This document shows positions 31,846 to 39,274 of a DNA stretch of 46,062 nucleotides, in pieces. Source of the stretch: a virus; IMG/VR virus record IMGVR_UViG_3300009702_000035, positions 1 through 46,062 of that record; one strand, given 5' to 3'. How positions within the stretch are numbered: position 1 is the stretch's first letter; every line of letters begins with the position of its first letter. A program made the translations under genes and the position numbers. The notes under the pieces were generated by a model. That model was not told the DNA's origin, searched no databases, and saw only the letters and a list, made by a program, of their open reading frames with translations.

Positions 31846-33244
31846 CCGTCCTCCCCTGCTGCCTCTGCTGTGTGGCCGTCCTGGCCCTGTGGCAGCTGAT
31901 GCACAGCGTCCTCAGGCCGTCCAGGCCGCAGCCTCCTCCTCCGTCCCTGACGGCCACGACGTGATCCATGTCACGCGAGACGTGCCTCCACGTCCGTCCC
32001 TTGAGCACGTCTCGCACGCACGAATCAGAGACGCCAAGGTGCTTCGCGACGTCGCGAACGGAGTGAGGGCACGGATCAAGCGCCAGGATCAGCTTCACTG
32101 ACTCCCGGTCAAGCCTAGCCCTCGCGTTGTTCTCGCCCTTCCGGGACCACCGCGAGCTGGCTGCGGCGTCGCGCATGTTCTCCTGGTGGGTTCCGACCCG
32201 GAGATGGGCCGGGTTCACGCAGTTCCGGGTGTCGCACGAGTGGAGGAGGTCGCCTTCAGGCCACTCTCCGTAGACGAGATACCAGGCGATCCGGTGGGTC
32301 CGCTGGGTCCTCCCGTCCGGTCCAGAGGTCTGTCCGTATCCGTACCGGTCAAAGCAGGACGTCCAGGCCCAGCATCCGCCCGGTGCCCGCCTGTCGACCT
32401 TGGCCCAGAACCTCTGTGGGTAGCGGGACCGCGAGTCGGCCAGGCGGCACTGGGGAGAGCAGTACTTCCTGTCCCTCGTTCGGCGTGGAAACAGCTTTGA
32501 GATACCGCAGAAAGTGCACTTGACGGTAGACTGCTTGACGGCCACGTGGTCCTCCTCTGGGTTCGTGGTCTGGGGGAGCAGGCGCGGCAACGCCTCTCCC
32601 TCGCTCCAGTAGAGGACTCCACGAGGTAGCTGTCCAGGACGAACCCTAGACTCCGCGATCCGGGCGGCCAAGATCGCCGTTTCCCGGGAGTGGCACGGCA
32701 GGCAGAGTGTCTCCAGGTTATCCAGGCCGCATCCTCCACCGCCCAGGACGACCGGGAGTCGGTGATTCATGTCCCACCATGACGACCTCCACCAGTAGGC
32801 CTCGAGGCCTAGGGGTTCCAGGACCTCCAGGCGCGCCGTCCTCCTGTAGTCGTTCCGCGATCCCTTCCTGGGCCTCCTGGGTAGGCTCCGGCCGGGCCGC
32901 CTGTAGCGGTTCGACGGCAGGTGCTGGTCTCCCGGCCTACGTCCCAGCGACCTCGCCCAGCGGCGGTCGCCCTCCCGGTCGGCCTCCTGGATCCTGCGCC
33001 TCAGGACCTCAGTGTCATCCCGGCAGAGCGCGCAGACTCCGCGGTCGCGCTTCCTGACGAGCCTCCTGGCCTCCGTGCCGCCCTTCCTGACTAGGTAGGC
33101 GTTGACGCACGCCTTCCCGCACCAGCGCTGCTGGCGTCCAGCCAGGGTTCCTCCGCACTCCACGCAGCGGCGCCGTTCACGGCAGTGCCGCTCCCCGTGC
33201 TGGGCCGCGTAGCGCGGCTCCGCGTATCCCCGTCGTCTCGTCAT
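31838..33244 (-). CDS. Fusion of two HNH endonuclease modules with a third partial HNH core
   Basis: 468 residues in one open frame. Residues 1-230: a Cys pair (CVECGG, WCGKACVNAYLVRKGG), VCALCRDD, then the HNH core DMNHRLPVVLGGGGCGLD with TLCLPCHSRETA. A strong GAGGAGGA and GTG at 32545 (residue 234) begin a second, self-standing homing HNH enzyme: KCTFCGISKLF, YCSPQCRLADSRSRYPQRFW, HRIAWYLVYGEWPEGDLLHS, CDTRNCVNPAHLRVGTHQEN, then a HTH-like SVRDVAKHLGVSDSCVRDVL. The last 45 residues (DMDHVVAVRDGGGGCGLDGL, TLCISCHRART) repeat the first core. This suggests the second enzyme inserted into a second HNH gene whose front was lost. It may be made as a 468-residue fusion, as the 235-residue C-terminal product, or both. 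Confidence 0.75.
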   Translation of the reverse strand: MTRRRGYAEPRYAAQHGERHCRERRRCVECGGTLAGRQQRWCGKACVNAYLVRKGGTEARRLVRKRDRGVCALCRDDTEVLRRRIQEADREGDRRWARSLGRRPGDQHLPSNRYRRPGRSLPRRPRKGSRNDYRRTARLEVLEPLGLEAYWWRSSWWDMNHRLPVVLGGGGCGLDNLETLCLPCHSRETAILAARIAESRVRPGQLPRGVLYWSEGEALPRLLPQTTNPEEDHVAVKQSTVKCTFCGISKLFPRRTRDRKYCSPQCRLADSRSRYPQRFWAKVDRRAPGGCWAWTSCFDRYGYGQTSGPDGRTQRTHRIAWYLVYGEWPEGDLLHSCDTRNCVNPAHLRVGTHQENMRDAAASSRWSRKGENNARARLDRESVKLILALDPCPHSVRDVAKHLGVSDSCVRDVLKGRTWRHVSRDMDHVVAVRDGGGGCGLDGLRTLCISCHRARTATQQRQQGRTGG

Positions 33245-33268
33245 GCCTCGAGCATAGCAGGACCCGGC

Positions 33269-33487
33269 CTACTCCGCGGAGCTGAACGTGCGCCGTCCAG
33301 CCACCCGGGGCAGCTCGCGGGAGACGCCGTTGTCCAGGTTCCACTGGATGCACGCCGGGCAGAGCACCAGGATGCAGTTGGAGTCGTGGTCCTGGACCTC
33401 CAGGCCGGGCTGGCCGCACTCGCAGGGGCTGTCTGGGTTCGGGGTGTCGTTCTGGTCATGGGCGGTCGTGTTCAGGTCGTTGCTCAT
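33269..33487 (-). CDS. Small zinc-knuckle protein
   Basis: 72 residues with AAGGAGAG before ATG. CECGQPGLEVQDHDSNC and LCPACIQWNLDNG give a CxC...CxxC zinc site. The first residues (MSNDLNT) resemble other right-arm genes (MSNTNE, MSNANE). Its TAG is followed in frame by AGSCYARG and the start of the HNH gene. It is driven by the 33508 promoter. Confidence 0.65.
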   Translation of the reverse strand: MSNDLNTTAHDQNDTPNPDSPCECGQPGLEVQDHDSNCILVLCPACIQWNLDNGVSRELPRVAGRRTFSSAE

Positions 33488-33507
33488 CGTTCTCTCCTTG
33501 TGCCTCC

Positions 33508-33536
33508 AGTATAGCAGGTCGTCTAGTCTACGTCTA
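33508..33536 (-). promoter_or_regulatory. Right-arm promoter 1
   Basis: On the minus strand: TAGACG, 17-bp spacer, TATACT, followed by GGAGGCACAAGGAGAG and the gene at 33487. A slightly variant member of the repeated promoter family. Confidence 0.7.
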
Positions 33537-33667
33537 ACCGTGTCCTAGTCCCTACCCCGCCTGGCTAGGTCGTTTGCGGCGATCCTGGATTTCGTCAGAT
33601 TCCTCCCCTGTTGGCGGTGTGAGCCGTGTATGCGAATCACACCGCGCGATGACAGCCCTGGGGGGCT

Positions 33668-33853
33668 TGCGGTACCGCAAGCAACCGTGGTGGTCCTGGG
33701 TTACGGCTCCATAGGAGACCCGTGGGGCGCCTGTAGGCCGTCAGGGGCGTATCTCCCCCCACCGGAGGCACCCGAGGGCCGTGGTGGGCCCGAAACGAAG
33801 CCTCAGGGGGTCGTGGTACGGCGAGTGAGCCTTGCCCCAGGGGCAAGGCTCAC
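33668..33853. repeat. Palindrome copy and a 29-bp inverted repeat in a gene gap
   Basis: 33668-33677 is an exact GCGGTACCGC with 18-bp total symmetry. 33825-33838 and 33840-33853 form a 14-bp perfect inverted repeat (GTGAGCCTTGCCCC) around one central base. The sequence resembles the flanks of the 30-bp palindrome at 8697. No T-tract follows, so a terminator role is unproven. No gene is confidently seen in 33537-33740. Confidence 0.8.
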
Positions 33854-34481
33854 GGACCCGGAGGTCGGCGCGGGTCAGGACCTCCCGGGCGTCCTCCTCG
33901 GTCTCCGGCTCCGAGGTCTCCGGCTCTGCCGGGACGTCCTCCGCGGTCTCGTCCTGCGTCCCGGAGTCCTCCTGCTCGTCCTCCGGCTCCAAGACGGCGT
34001 ATCAGAACCGGCGCCGCTCGAGGCGGCCGGTGAGGACTCCCGCGTCGACCATCTCGTCCAGCTAGGCCAGCTTGGCAGCTAGCCGGTACTCCGCGCGGGT
34101 CCACTTGCGGACTGGGTTGCCGAATAGCCCGTCCCGGACGTCCGCCGGGACGTAGCTGGAGACGACCCGGCGTTCGACCAGGCCGGCCTGCACGAGGGCC
34201 CGCAGGTCGCTCTCGTAGTCGGCCTCAACCTGCTCCCACCGGGAGGTCATCCCGGCCAGCAGGGTCGCACGGGCAGCCTCCCGCTGCTCCGCGGTCCGGC
34301 GGCTGTTCACCTGCCTGGCGTGCCTGAAGGCGGCCTGCCGGTCTCGGCCGTGGGCCTTGCGGAAGGTGCCGTCGACGAAGACGGCGAAGACCTTGACGGC
34401 CCTGCCGGACCAAGTCCGGCGCTGCTTGCTGCGGACGGTCGCGCGCTTCTCGTTCGTGTTCTGCATGTCTGCTCCGTTCAT
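33741..34481 (-). pseudogene. Protein broken by in-frame TAG and TGA
   Basis: One frame of 247 codons. Codons 1-139 (good GGAGAA ribosome site) are basic and helical: RRTWSGRAVKVFAVFVDGTF, AFRHARQVNSRRTAEQREAA, WEQVEADYESDLRALVQAGL, VRKWTRAEYRLAAKLA. TAG follows (codon 140, 34062-34064), then LDEMVDAGVLTGRLERRRF, TGA (codon 160, 34002-34004), then YAVLEPEDEQEDSGTQ and an acidic Glu/Pro repeat tail to TGA 33741. Both breaks fall between clearly coding pieces; CAG and CGA would each restore the frame by one base. If only the first part is made it is a 139-residue product. It is driven by the 34511 promoter. Confidence 0.65.
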
Positions 34482-34510
34482 CGTGTTCTCCTTGCTGCGG
34501 TTGTGCCTCC

Positions 34511-34538
34511 ATCATACCGGAGTCCTAGTCGCTGTCTA
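34511..34538 (-). promoter_or_regulatory. Right-arm promoter 2
   Basis: On the minus strand: TAGACA, 16-bp spacer, TATGAT, followed by GGAGGCACAACC. The upstream flank AAGAAAAGGC is shared with several other copies. Confidence 0.85.
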
Positions 34539-34581
34539 GCCTTTTCTTGAGAAAAGTGAAGAAAGTCGGCCAGCCCGCTAA

Positions 34582-35190
34582 CTAGGCGGGCTTGATCGGG
34601 TCGACCCCCAGCACGGCTGCGACCCGGGCCTGGGTCTCGAGGTCGTAGCCCGTCTGGTCCAGGACGGCTAGCGCCAGCAGGGCAGCCTCCTGGCGATCCT
34701 CGAGTACCTGGTCCCGGAGGGACTCGATGGCCTCGTCGACCAGGACGCTGTAGCCTATGGGCTGCTCCGGCTCGCTGGGCTCGCCCTGATCGACGTTCCC
34801 AGGGTCCTGGAGCGCGGGTCCCTCGGGGACCTCCGGCGACGAGGACGGCTCGTCTACAGCTGCCCCAGCTGCCTCCTGGTTACGGGATGGGTCCGCGCCC
34901 TCGAGCCCCTGGTCATCCGCTGCCTCGGCGTACAGCCTGACCCGGCGGACGATACCGGCGACGTTGAACGTCCCATCCCGGCGGATCCGAAAGGTAGCGG
35001 CGCGGTCCACTCCGTGCCGGAGTGACACCGAGACCCGGACGAACTCGCCGTAGAACCTACCCTCGAGGCAGACACGGGTCCCGTAGCTGATGAACTGGAC
35101 GGTAGCCGACCCGGAGGCCTCGCCCTCGATGCCCAGGATGGCTGCAGCCTGGCGGATGGCGTCGAACGCATTGGATGCCTGGCTGGTCAC
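34582..35190 (-). CDS. Unknown protein with acidic linker
   Basis: 202 residues from GTG overlapping the previous stop (GTGA). The N-terminal domain (1-90) is beta-rich (TRVCLEGRFYGEFVRVSVSL, RIRRDGTFNVAGIVRRVRLY). An acidic, Pro/Glu/Ser linker (about 95-145) leads to a C-terminal helical domain (VLVDEAIESLRDQVLEDRQE, YDLETQARVAAVLGVDP). No family is recognised. Confidence 0.6.
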   Translation of the reverse strand: MTSQASNAFDAIRQAAAILGIEGEASGSATVQFISYGTRVCLEGRFYGEFVRVSVSLRHGVDRAATFRIRRDGTFNVAGIVRRVRLYAEAADDQGLEGADPSRNQEAAGAAVDEPSSSPEVPEGPALQDPGNVDQGEPSEPEQPIGYSVLVDEAIESLRDQVLEDRQEAALLALAVLDQTGYDLETQARVAAVLGVDPIKPA

Positions 35191-35519
35191 CGGGTCTCCC
35201 GGAGGATCACGTCGATCTCGTCGACGTCGAAGTCGGCGTAGGCCTCGGTCAGCCGGAGGACCTCCACGCAGTGCCGGCTCTCGAGGTCCGTCCCGGCGAC
35301 CGCGGCACAGAACGCCCGTATCGCCTCCAGGGCGTCATCGTGGCGGAAGCCCGAGAGGGCGATCTTCACCCGGCGGACGTGGCCCCGGAGCGGGTTCAGC
35401 AGGTCGTAGGCCTCGCGGGGCGTCAGGCTCTCCTCCTCTCCCTGCCAGTAGACCTCGGCCTCGGCGTGCCCCAGAGCGCGGTCCAGGATCTCATGGATGC
35501 GGATGATCGTGCTGACCAT
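35187..35519 (-). CDS. Unknown small protein
   Basis: 110 residues. The ATG at 35519 overlaps the previous TAA (TAATG). Mixed alpha/beta: IRIHEILDRALGHAEAEVYW, REAYDLLNPLRGHVRRVKIA, then a C-terminal AYADFDVDEIDVILRETR. No family recognised. Third gene of the unit behind promoter 36091. Confidence 0.6.
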   Translation of the reverse strand: MVSTIIRIHEILDRALGHAEAEVYWQGEEESLTPREAYDLLNPLRGHVRRVKIALSGFRHDDALEAIRAFCAAVAGTDLESRHCVEVLRLTEAYADFDVDEIDVILRETR

Positions 35520-35728
35520 TAGGCCTCCAGGTCGTAGGTGGGGTGGAAGACGACCTTGTTGCCGCCCATGGTCGGGCGGAGGCGCCACTGGACCAGGCCG
35601 GCGTCGACCAGGGCGAAGGCGACTCGCTCGACGTGCGGGACGTCCAGCGCGGTGCTGCGGGCGATCCCGTAGACAGTCGCCCCGAGGCTGTTCTCGATGA
35701 CGTCCAGGACCTTGGCGGCGTTGCTCAC
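35519..35728 (-). CDS. Small winged-helix-like protein
   Basis: 69 residues from GTG at 35728, overlapping the previous stop. VIENSLGATVYGIARSTALD then VPHVERVAFALVDAGLVQWR reads as a helix-turn-helix with a short wing (TMGGNKVVFHPTYDLEA), as in small phage DNA-binding proteins. By eye only. Confidence 0.55.
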   Translation of the reverse strand: MSNAAKVLDVIENSLGATVYGIARSTALDVPHVERVAFALVDAGLVQWRLRPTMGGNKVVFHPTYDLEA

Positions 35729-36057
35729 ATCGACTCCTTCGTGGTCTTCAGGGCGGACGCGACGGCGGCCTTGATCCGGGCGATCAGCTCGGAACGTCCC
35801 TCGCGGTAGTTGGTCTCCGGGTCGGTCTCCCGGAGGATGGGCCGGACCAGGCTGCGGTAGAACTTGACGGCTTCGCGGGCCGCCCCGGTCATGGTCCGGG
35901 TGCCGCCGATGACCCCGTGGGAGAGGATGTGGCGGCTACCGTCCCAGACGACGGTGTCCCACCCGGACTCGATCGCGTAGGACACGGCCTCGAAGATACT
36001 GTAGGTCTCGAAGCTGGCAGGCTCATTGAAGTTGGTGCGCTTGACGGTGATCTTCAT
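35725..36057 (-). CDS. Unknown small protein
   Basis: 110 residues, first gene behind promoter 36091. A beta-rich start (KITVKRTNFNEPASFETYSI), a central WDTVVWDGSRHILSHGVIGG and C-terminal helices (REGRSELIARIKAAVASALK). No family is recognised. Confidence 0.6.
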   Translation of the reverse strand: MKITVKRTNFNEPASFETYSIFEAVSYAIESGWDTVVWDGSRHILSHGVIGGTRTMTGAAREAVKFYRSLVRPILRETDPETNYREGRSELIARIKAAVASALKTTKESM

Positions 36058-36090
36058 CGTGTTCTCCCTGTTGGCTGCGTTTGTGCCTCC

Positions 36091-36118
36091 ATCATAGCAG
36101 CGTCCTAGTCTCTGTCTA
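36091..36118 (-). promoter_or_regulatory. Right-arm promoter 3
   Basis: Minus strand: TAGACA, 16-bp spacer, TATGAT, then GGAGGCACAAACGC. It reads into the four-gene unit 36057-34582. Confidence 0.85.
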
Positions 36119-36163
36119 GCCTTTTCTGAAGAAAGGTTCCCGTCCGACCCTAAGCCCTGGTAG

Positions 36164-36463
36164 CTAGGTCGCCCGCGACTTGACCTTGGGGAGCTGGCGC
36201 TCGCCCCGCGGGGACTCCCAGACGTGGACCGTGACCGTGACGGTCGTCCCGCGGAGGACGTGCTCGCGCTTGTGCCAGCCCTGGGCCTGGAGGTCCAGGA
36301 ACGGCTGGCGGGTCGGCCCGTTCCAGTCGACGTCCCGGAGCGGGGCCCCGTCCCGGACCGCTCGGAGGGCGAGCTGCTCCGGCAGGGTCCGCGGGACCTC
36401 CGACCAGGTCCCGAGGTCGGCGTGGGAGGTGGCCTCTCGGCTCGTGGCGGTCGTGGTGTCCAT
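36164..36463 (-). CDS. Unknown small protein
   Basis: 99 residues; GGAGGA 4-5 nt before ATG. TWSEVPRTLPEQLALRAVRD, a Trp-rich middle (VDWNGPTRQPFLDLQAQGWH) and a beta C-terminus (TTVTVTVHVWESPRGERQL). No family recognised. A palindrome copy (36494-36503) lies between it and the upstream gene. Confidence 0.6.
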   Translation of the reverse strand: MDTTTATSREATSHADLGTWSEVPRTLPEQLALRAVRDGAPLRDVDWNGPTRQPFLDLQAQGWHKREHVLRGTTVTVTVHVWESPRGERQLPKVKSRAT

Positions 36464-36512
36464 CGTTCCTCCGGTGGGGTGGCTGGTAGGGTTGCGGTAC
36501 CGCAAGGTCGGC

Positions 36513-37073
36513 CTAGCGGCGCGTGGGCGGCCAGCAGGTGAATTCGACATCTTCGACGGCGTCGACGTTCATCGAGCGGGCGTCGTCCTCGTTGATCAGG
36601 AACTGGACCGGCTCGCCGTCCTGGATCACCTGGACGGCCCAGGAGACGTCGTCCCGGAAGGCCTGGAAGCCGGAGACATTGCGCTCGGTGTAGGCCTCGA
36701 CCAGGTCCCGGACGTTGTCCTCGCTCAGGGCGCCGGAGGACGGGAGGCTGACCTGGGCCTGCGGGGCGACCGGGGCGACGTCGTTGTCCGCATCGTCGTA
36801 GCCTTCATCGATCGCCGTCTCAAGGGCCTCCAGGGCGTCGTAGGCCGCGGTGATCTCGCGGAGGACGTCTCGGGCGTCCAGCCCGCCGATGTCGCCGGAC
36901 TCGCTCGCCTCCTCCAGGTCCTCCTCGACCTGCTCGAGCTGCTCCATCAGGTCGTCGTGCTCGGCGTAGGCCGCGTTGTAGCGGCTCCGGGGCTCGTCGC
37001 CCTCCTGGAGGTCCCGGCGGGTGACGTTGGCGTTCTCGGTGATCTGCTGGGCGGTCTGGGCGAATGCGTTCAT
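36513..37073 (-). CDS. Acidic coiled-coil protein, unknown function
   Basis: 186 residues. Residues 35-100 form an acidic coiled coil (DLMEQLEQVEEDLEEASESG, REITAAYDALEALETAIDEG). The C-terminal part is alpha/beta (GFQAFRDDVSWAVQVIQDGE, PVQFLINEDDARSMNVDAVE). The last residues FTCWPPTRR are basic. First gene behind promoter 37107. Confidence 0.6.
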   Translation of the reverse strand: MNAFAQTAQQITENANVTRRDLQEGDEPRSRYNAAYAEHDDLMEQLEQVEEDLEEASESGDIGGLDARDVLREITAAYDALEALETAIDEGYDDADNDVAPVAPQAQVSLPSSGALSEDNVRDLVEAYTERNVSGFQAFRDDVSWAVQVIQDGEPVQFLINEDDARSMNVDAVEDVEFTCWPPTRR

Positions 37074-37106
37074 CTTCGGCTCCTTGTTGGCTGCGCTTGT
37101 GCGTCC

Positions 37107-37134
37107 ATCATACCGGAGTCCTAGCCGCTGTCTA
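37107..37134 (-). promoter_or_regulatory. Right-arm promoter 4
   Basis: Minus strand: TAGACA, 16-bp spacer, TATGAT, followed by GGACGCACAAGC; the upstream flank CTAGGATTCTAC matches the plus-strand promoters. Confidence 0.85.
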
Positions 37135-37203
37135 GTAGAATCCTAGCTTTTATTTTGAGGCGGCCTAACTCCCGGCATGGCAAGCACTCAGGGGAGTGGC
37201 GAA

Positions 37204-37542
37204 TCAGGCCACGTCCTCCTTCCGGGTCCGGGCCTCCTTCCGGGTCCGGGCCGCGGCCCGGAGTCGGCTTGCGAGTCCCCAGAGCCCCTGTGTGGCGGCA
37301 CGGGATGCCCTCCGGTCGTCGCCCAGGAGGCCTTCCTGGATGTCCGTGTCGATCCCGTTCGCGAGGCTCGTGGCGACCTCGGCGAGGTGCTCCGCGTGCT
37401 CCTCATCGAAGGCGACGACGTGGGTCCCGGTCCACTGGGCCAGCAGCGGCCAGTCCGGGTCTCCGACCTCGGCGACCTCGAGTCGAATGTCCAGCTCAGA
37501 GGCCGCGTAGGCCGCGGGCCGGAGACGGGTGAGGGCCATCAT
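37204..37542 (-). CDS. Unknown small protein
   Basis: 112 residues. Start chosen at 37542 because GGGAGG lies 4-5 nt before it; the next ATG (37539) or the ATG at 37575 are possible. Contains ASELDIRLEVAEVGDPDWPL, HVVAFDEEHAEHLAEVATSL, NGIDTDIQEGLLGDD and a basic tail (AARTRKEARTRKEDVA). It is preceded by two tandem copies of TGATCGGTGTCTCC at 37561-37588. Confidence 0.55.
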   Translation of the reverse strand: MMALTRLRPAAYAASELDIRLEVAEVGDPDWPLLAQWTGTHVVAFDEEHAEHLAEVATSLANGIDTDIQEGLLGDDRRASRAATQGLWGLASRLRAAARTRKEARTRKEDVA

Positions 37543-37615
37543 CGGGCCTCCCGGCGAGGCTGATCGGTGTCTCATGATCGGTGTCTCCTGATTGGCTGTG
37601 GTGTAGTCGTAGAGC

Positions 37616-37945
37616 CTACTGAATGGGGTTGATGGTGACGATGTCTGCCTGGTAGGTAGGAGCGTGTTGGATGGTGGCGTAGAAGACTCCGCGCTTCGCG
37701 TTCAGCCGGACCTCCCCCCAGCAGTATTCGGTCATCCCATACCGGGCCCCTGGATTCCTCGGGTTGTCCAGCCGGAGGTAGGTCTCACCCGACTCCACGA
37801 CCTTGCCCGTCACGGAGGTCGGTGAGCCGATCTTCTTACACCAGGGAGAGTGCTCCCCGAACATAACCTGGACCAGGCTGCCGGCCCGGAAGATCGGCAG
37901 CTTGCTGGTCAGGTTGGTCTCCATGTTGCGGGTCGTCGTCTTCAT
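37616..37945 (-). CDS. Small beta-rich protein
   Basis: 109 residues. The ATG at 37945 is used because earlier in-frame Met codons lie inside the promoter; GGAG lies 6 nt before it. Beta-rich: AGSLVQVMFGEHSPWCKKIG, SVTGKVVESGETYLRLDNPR, WGEVRLNAKRGVFYATIQH. An SH3-like small barrel is possible. No family assigned. Confidence 0.6.
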   Translation of the reverse strand: MKTTTRNMETNLTSKLPIFRAGSLVQVMFGEHSPWCKKIGSPTSVTGKVVESGETYLRLDNPRNPGARYGMTEYCWGEVRLNAKRGVFYATIQHAPTYQADIVTINPIQ

Positions 37946-37967
37946 CTTCGTCTCCGTTTCTGCCTCC

Positions 37968-37995
37968 ATCATACCACCGGCCTAGCCTCTGTCTA
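37968..37995 (-). promoter_or_regulatory. Right-arm promoter 5
   Basis: Minus strand: TAGACA, 16-bp spacer, TATGAT, followed by GGAGGCAGAAACGGAG. The upstream flank TAGCTAGGATTCTAC is shared with promoter 41351. Confidence 0.85.
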
Positions 37996-38025
37996 GTAGA
38001 ATCCTAGCTATTTCTGCTAGGCTTC

Positions 38026-38059
38026 CTAACCCCCGGCGTGGCAAGCGCTCGGGGGTTAG
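38026..38059 (-). terminator. Hairpin after the 38068-38838 gene
   Basis: 10-bp perfect stem CTAACCCCCG/CGGGGGTTAG with a 14-nt loop, beginning one base inside the palindrome at 38059-38068, which itself contains the gene's stop codon. It lies between that stop and the next promoter. No T-tract; it probably marks the transcription-unit end. Confidence 0.5.
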
Positions 38060-38067
38060 CGGTACCG

Positions 38068-38838
38068 CTAGTCCTCCTCCTCGTCCTCGGTCAGGGTCGC
38101 CGTCCCGGGGTTCGCGGCGGCCAGCGCGGTCAGGACGGAGTAGGCGACCGAGGCCGGACCGAACGGCACCAATTTGGAACTGTCGTAGCGGCCTGTAGCG
38201 ACTCGCACCTGGCCGTCAAGCTCGTAGACCTTAACCTTCAGGGCTGGGCTGAACCGGACCAGGACCTTGGCCGTGCTGGCGTCCCCGAGGTCTCCAGACG
38301 ACCATTCCTTCAGGGGCTTGATCACCGCGCTGGGCAGCAGCGCCCTGAGGGTATCAGCGAGGATCTCCGCGCGATCAAAGCTGGACTCCCTCGCAGAGGT
38401 GACCTCGATGGACTGCTGGATGTTCCTGGCGCGCCGTGGAGCGAGGCGCCTGAGGCGCCTCATGATCCTGTCGGTCGGCAGGGCGCCGGTCGTGGGGTTC
38501 CAACGGTAGGTCCCGCGGCCCCAGCCGTCGGAGTCCTGCCGGTTGCCGGACTCGACTTCGAGCGTCACCTCGCCCCGGTAGAACCGGACTGTCGCCCAGC
38601 AGTTCAGGCTGAACGAGCAGTCATAGTTGCTGAGGACGACGTCGACCGGGGTCATGTCATCGGACAGTCCCTCGAGCTTGACCGTCTCGAGCAGGTCACG
38701 GGCTGCGGCGAGGACCTGCGGGACCTGCGAGGACGGGGCAGCGATCTCGATGAAGCGAGCGTTGCGCTCGTCGATCTGCTCCTGGGTAAGGCTGCTGCGG
38801 ATGAAGCGAGTGATCTTGGCTTCGTTCGTGTTAGACAT
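38068..38838 (-). CDS. Unknown protein
   Basis: 256 residues beginning MSNTNEAKITRF, nearly the same as the start of its neighbour (MSNANETMIT), so the initiation region may have been copied. Contains a helical N-terminus (LTQEQIDERNARFIEIAA), VDVVLSNYDCSFSLNCWATV, VRFYRGEVTLEVESGN, a basic helix (RIMRRLRRLAPRRARNIQQS) and a late KVKVYELDGQVRVATGRYD. The stop is inside the palindrome at 38059-38068. No family recognised. Confidence 0.6.
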   Translation of the reverse strand: MSNTNEAKITRFIRSSLTQEQIDERNARFIEIAAPSSQVPQVLAAARDLLETVKLEGLSDDMTPVDVVLSNYDCSFSLNCWATVRFYRGEVTLEVESGNRQDSDGWGRGTYRWNPTTGALPTDRIMRRLRRLAPRRARNIQQSIEVTSARESSFDRAEILADTLRALLPSAVIKPLKEWSSGDLGDASTAKVLVRFSPALKVKVYELDGQVRVATGRYDSSKLVPFGPASVAYSVLTALAAANPGTATLTEDEEED

Positions 38839-38847
38839 CAGATACTC

Positions 38848-39174
38848 CTACTGGCAATCGTGGCAGGGGTTGGCCGGGGTGCAGCGGTGTCCGTCGACGG
38901 GGCAGGGGTAGCCGCAGCTGTCCTGCCAACCACTGCCGCCGCGGCGACGGTAGCTGCTGCCGCCGTTGCGGCTGCTCCCGCGCTGGACGGTCGCGATCGC
39001 GGTCGTGTCGTTGCTCCACAAGACGCGGCCGACGCGTACTGTCTTGCTCTCTCCGCTGCGCTTGGTCACGGTGACCTGCGCGCCTGCGCGCAACGCGCTC
39101 GCGGGCCCCCGCAGTCCCCAGCTACCGTTCCTGAGCTTGGTGTAGGTGATCATGGTCTCGTTCGCGTTAGACAT
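38848..39174 (-). CDS. Small basic protein with a C-terminal Cys motif
   Basis: 108 residues. A beta domain (YTKLRNGSWGLRGPASALRA, GAQVTVTKRSGESKTVRVGR, VLWSNDTTAIATV) common in phage genomes is followed by a Gly/Ser/Arg-rich linker and CGYPCPVDGHRCTPANPCHD, a likely zinc site. First gene behind promoter 39204. Confidence 0.65.
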   Translation of the reverse strand: MSNANETMITYTKLRNGSWGLRGPASALRAGAQVTVTKRSGESKTVRVGRVLWSNDTTAIATVQRGSSRNGGSSYRRRGGSGWQDSCGYPCPVDGHRCTPANPCHDCQ

Positions 39175-39203
39175 CGGGTTCTCCTTTCTTTGGTTGTGCC
39201 TCC

Positions 39204-39231
39204 ATCATAGTAGCGTCCTAGTCTCTGTCTA
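39204..39231 (-). promoter_or_regulatory. Right-arm promoter 6
   Basis: Minus strand: TAGACA, 16-bp spacer, TATGAT, followed by GGAGGCACAACC; upstream flank AAGAAAAGGC as in promoters 2 and 8. Confidence 0.85.
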
Positions 39232-39274
39232 GCCTTTTCTTGAGAATGTCCCTAAGCCTGGTGGTCCGAGTCAC

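Noticed and set aside
38038-39210. 390-codon plus-strand open frame
   Set aside because: Antisense to three confident minus-strand genes with promoters and ribosome sites; repetitive shadow composition.
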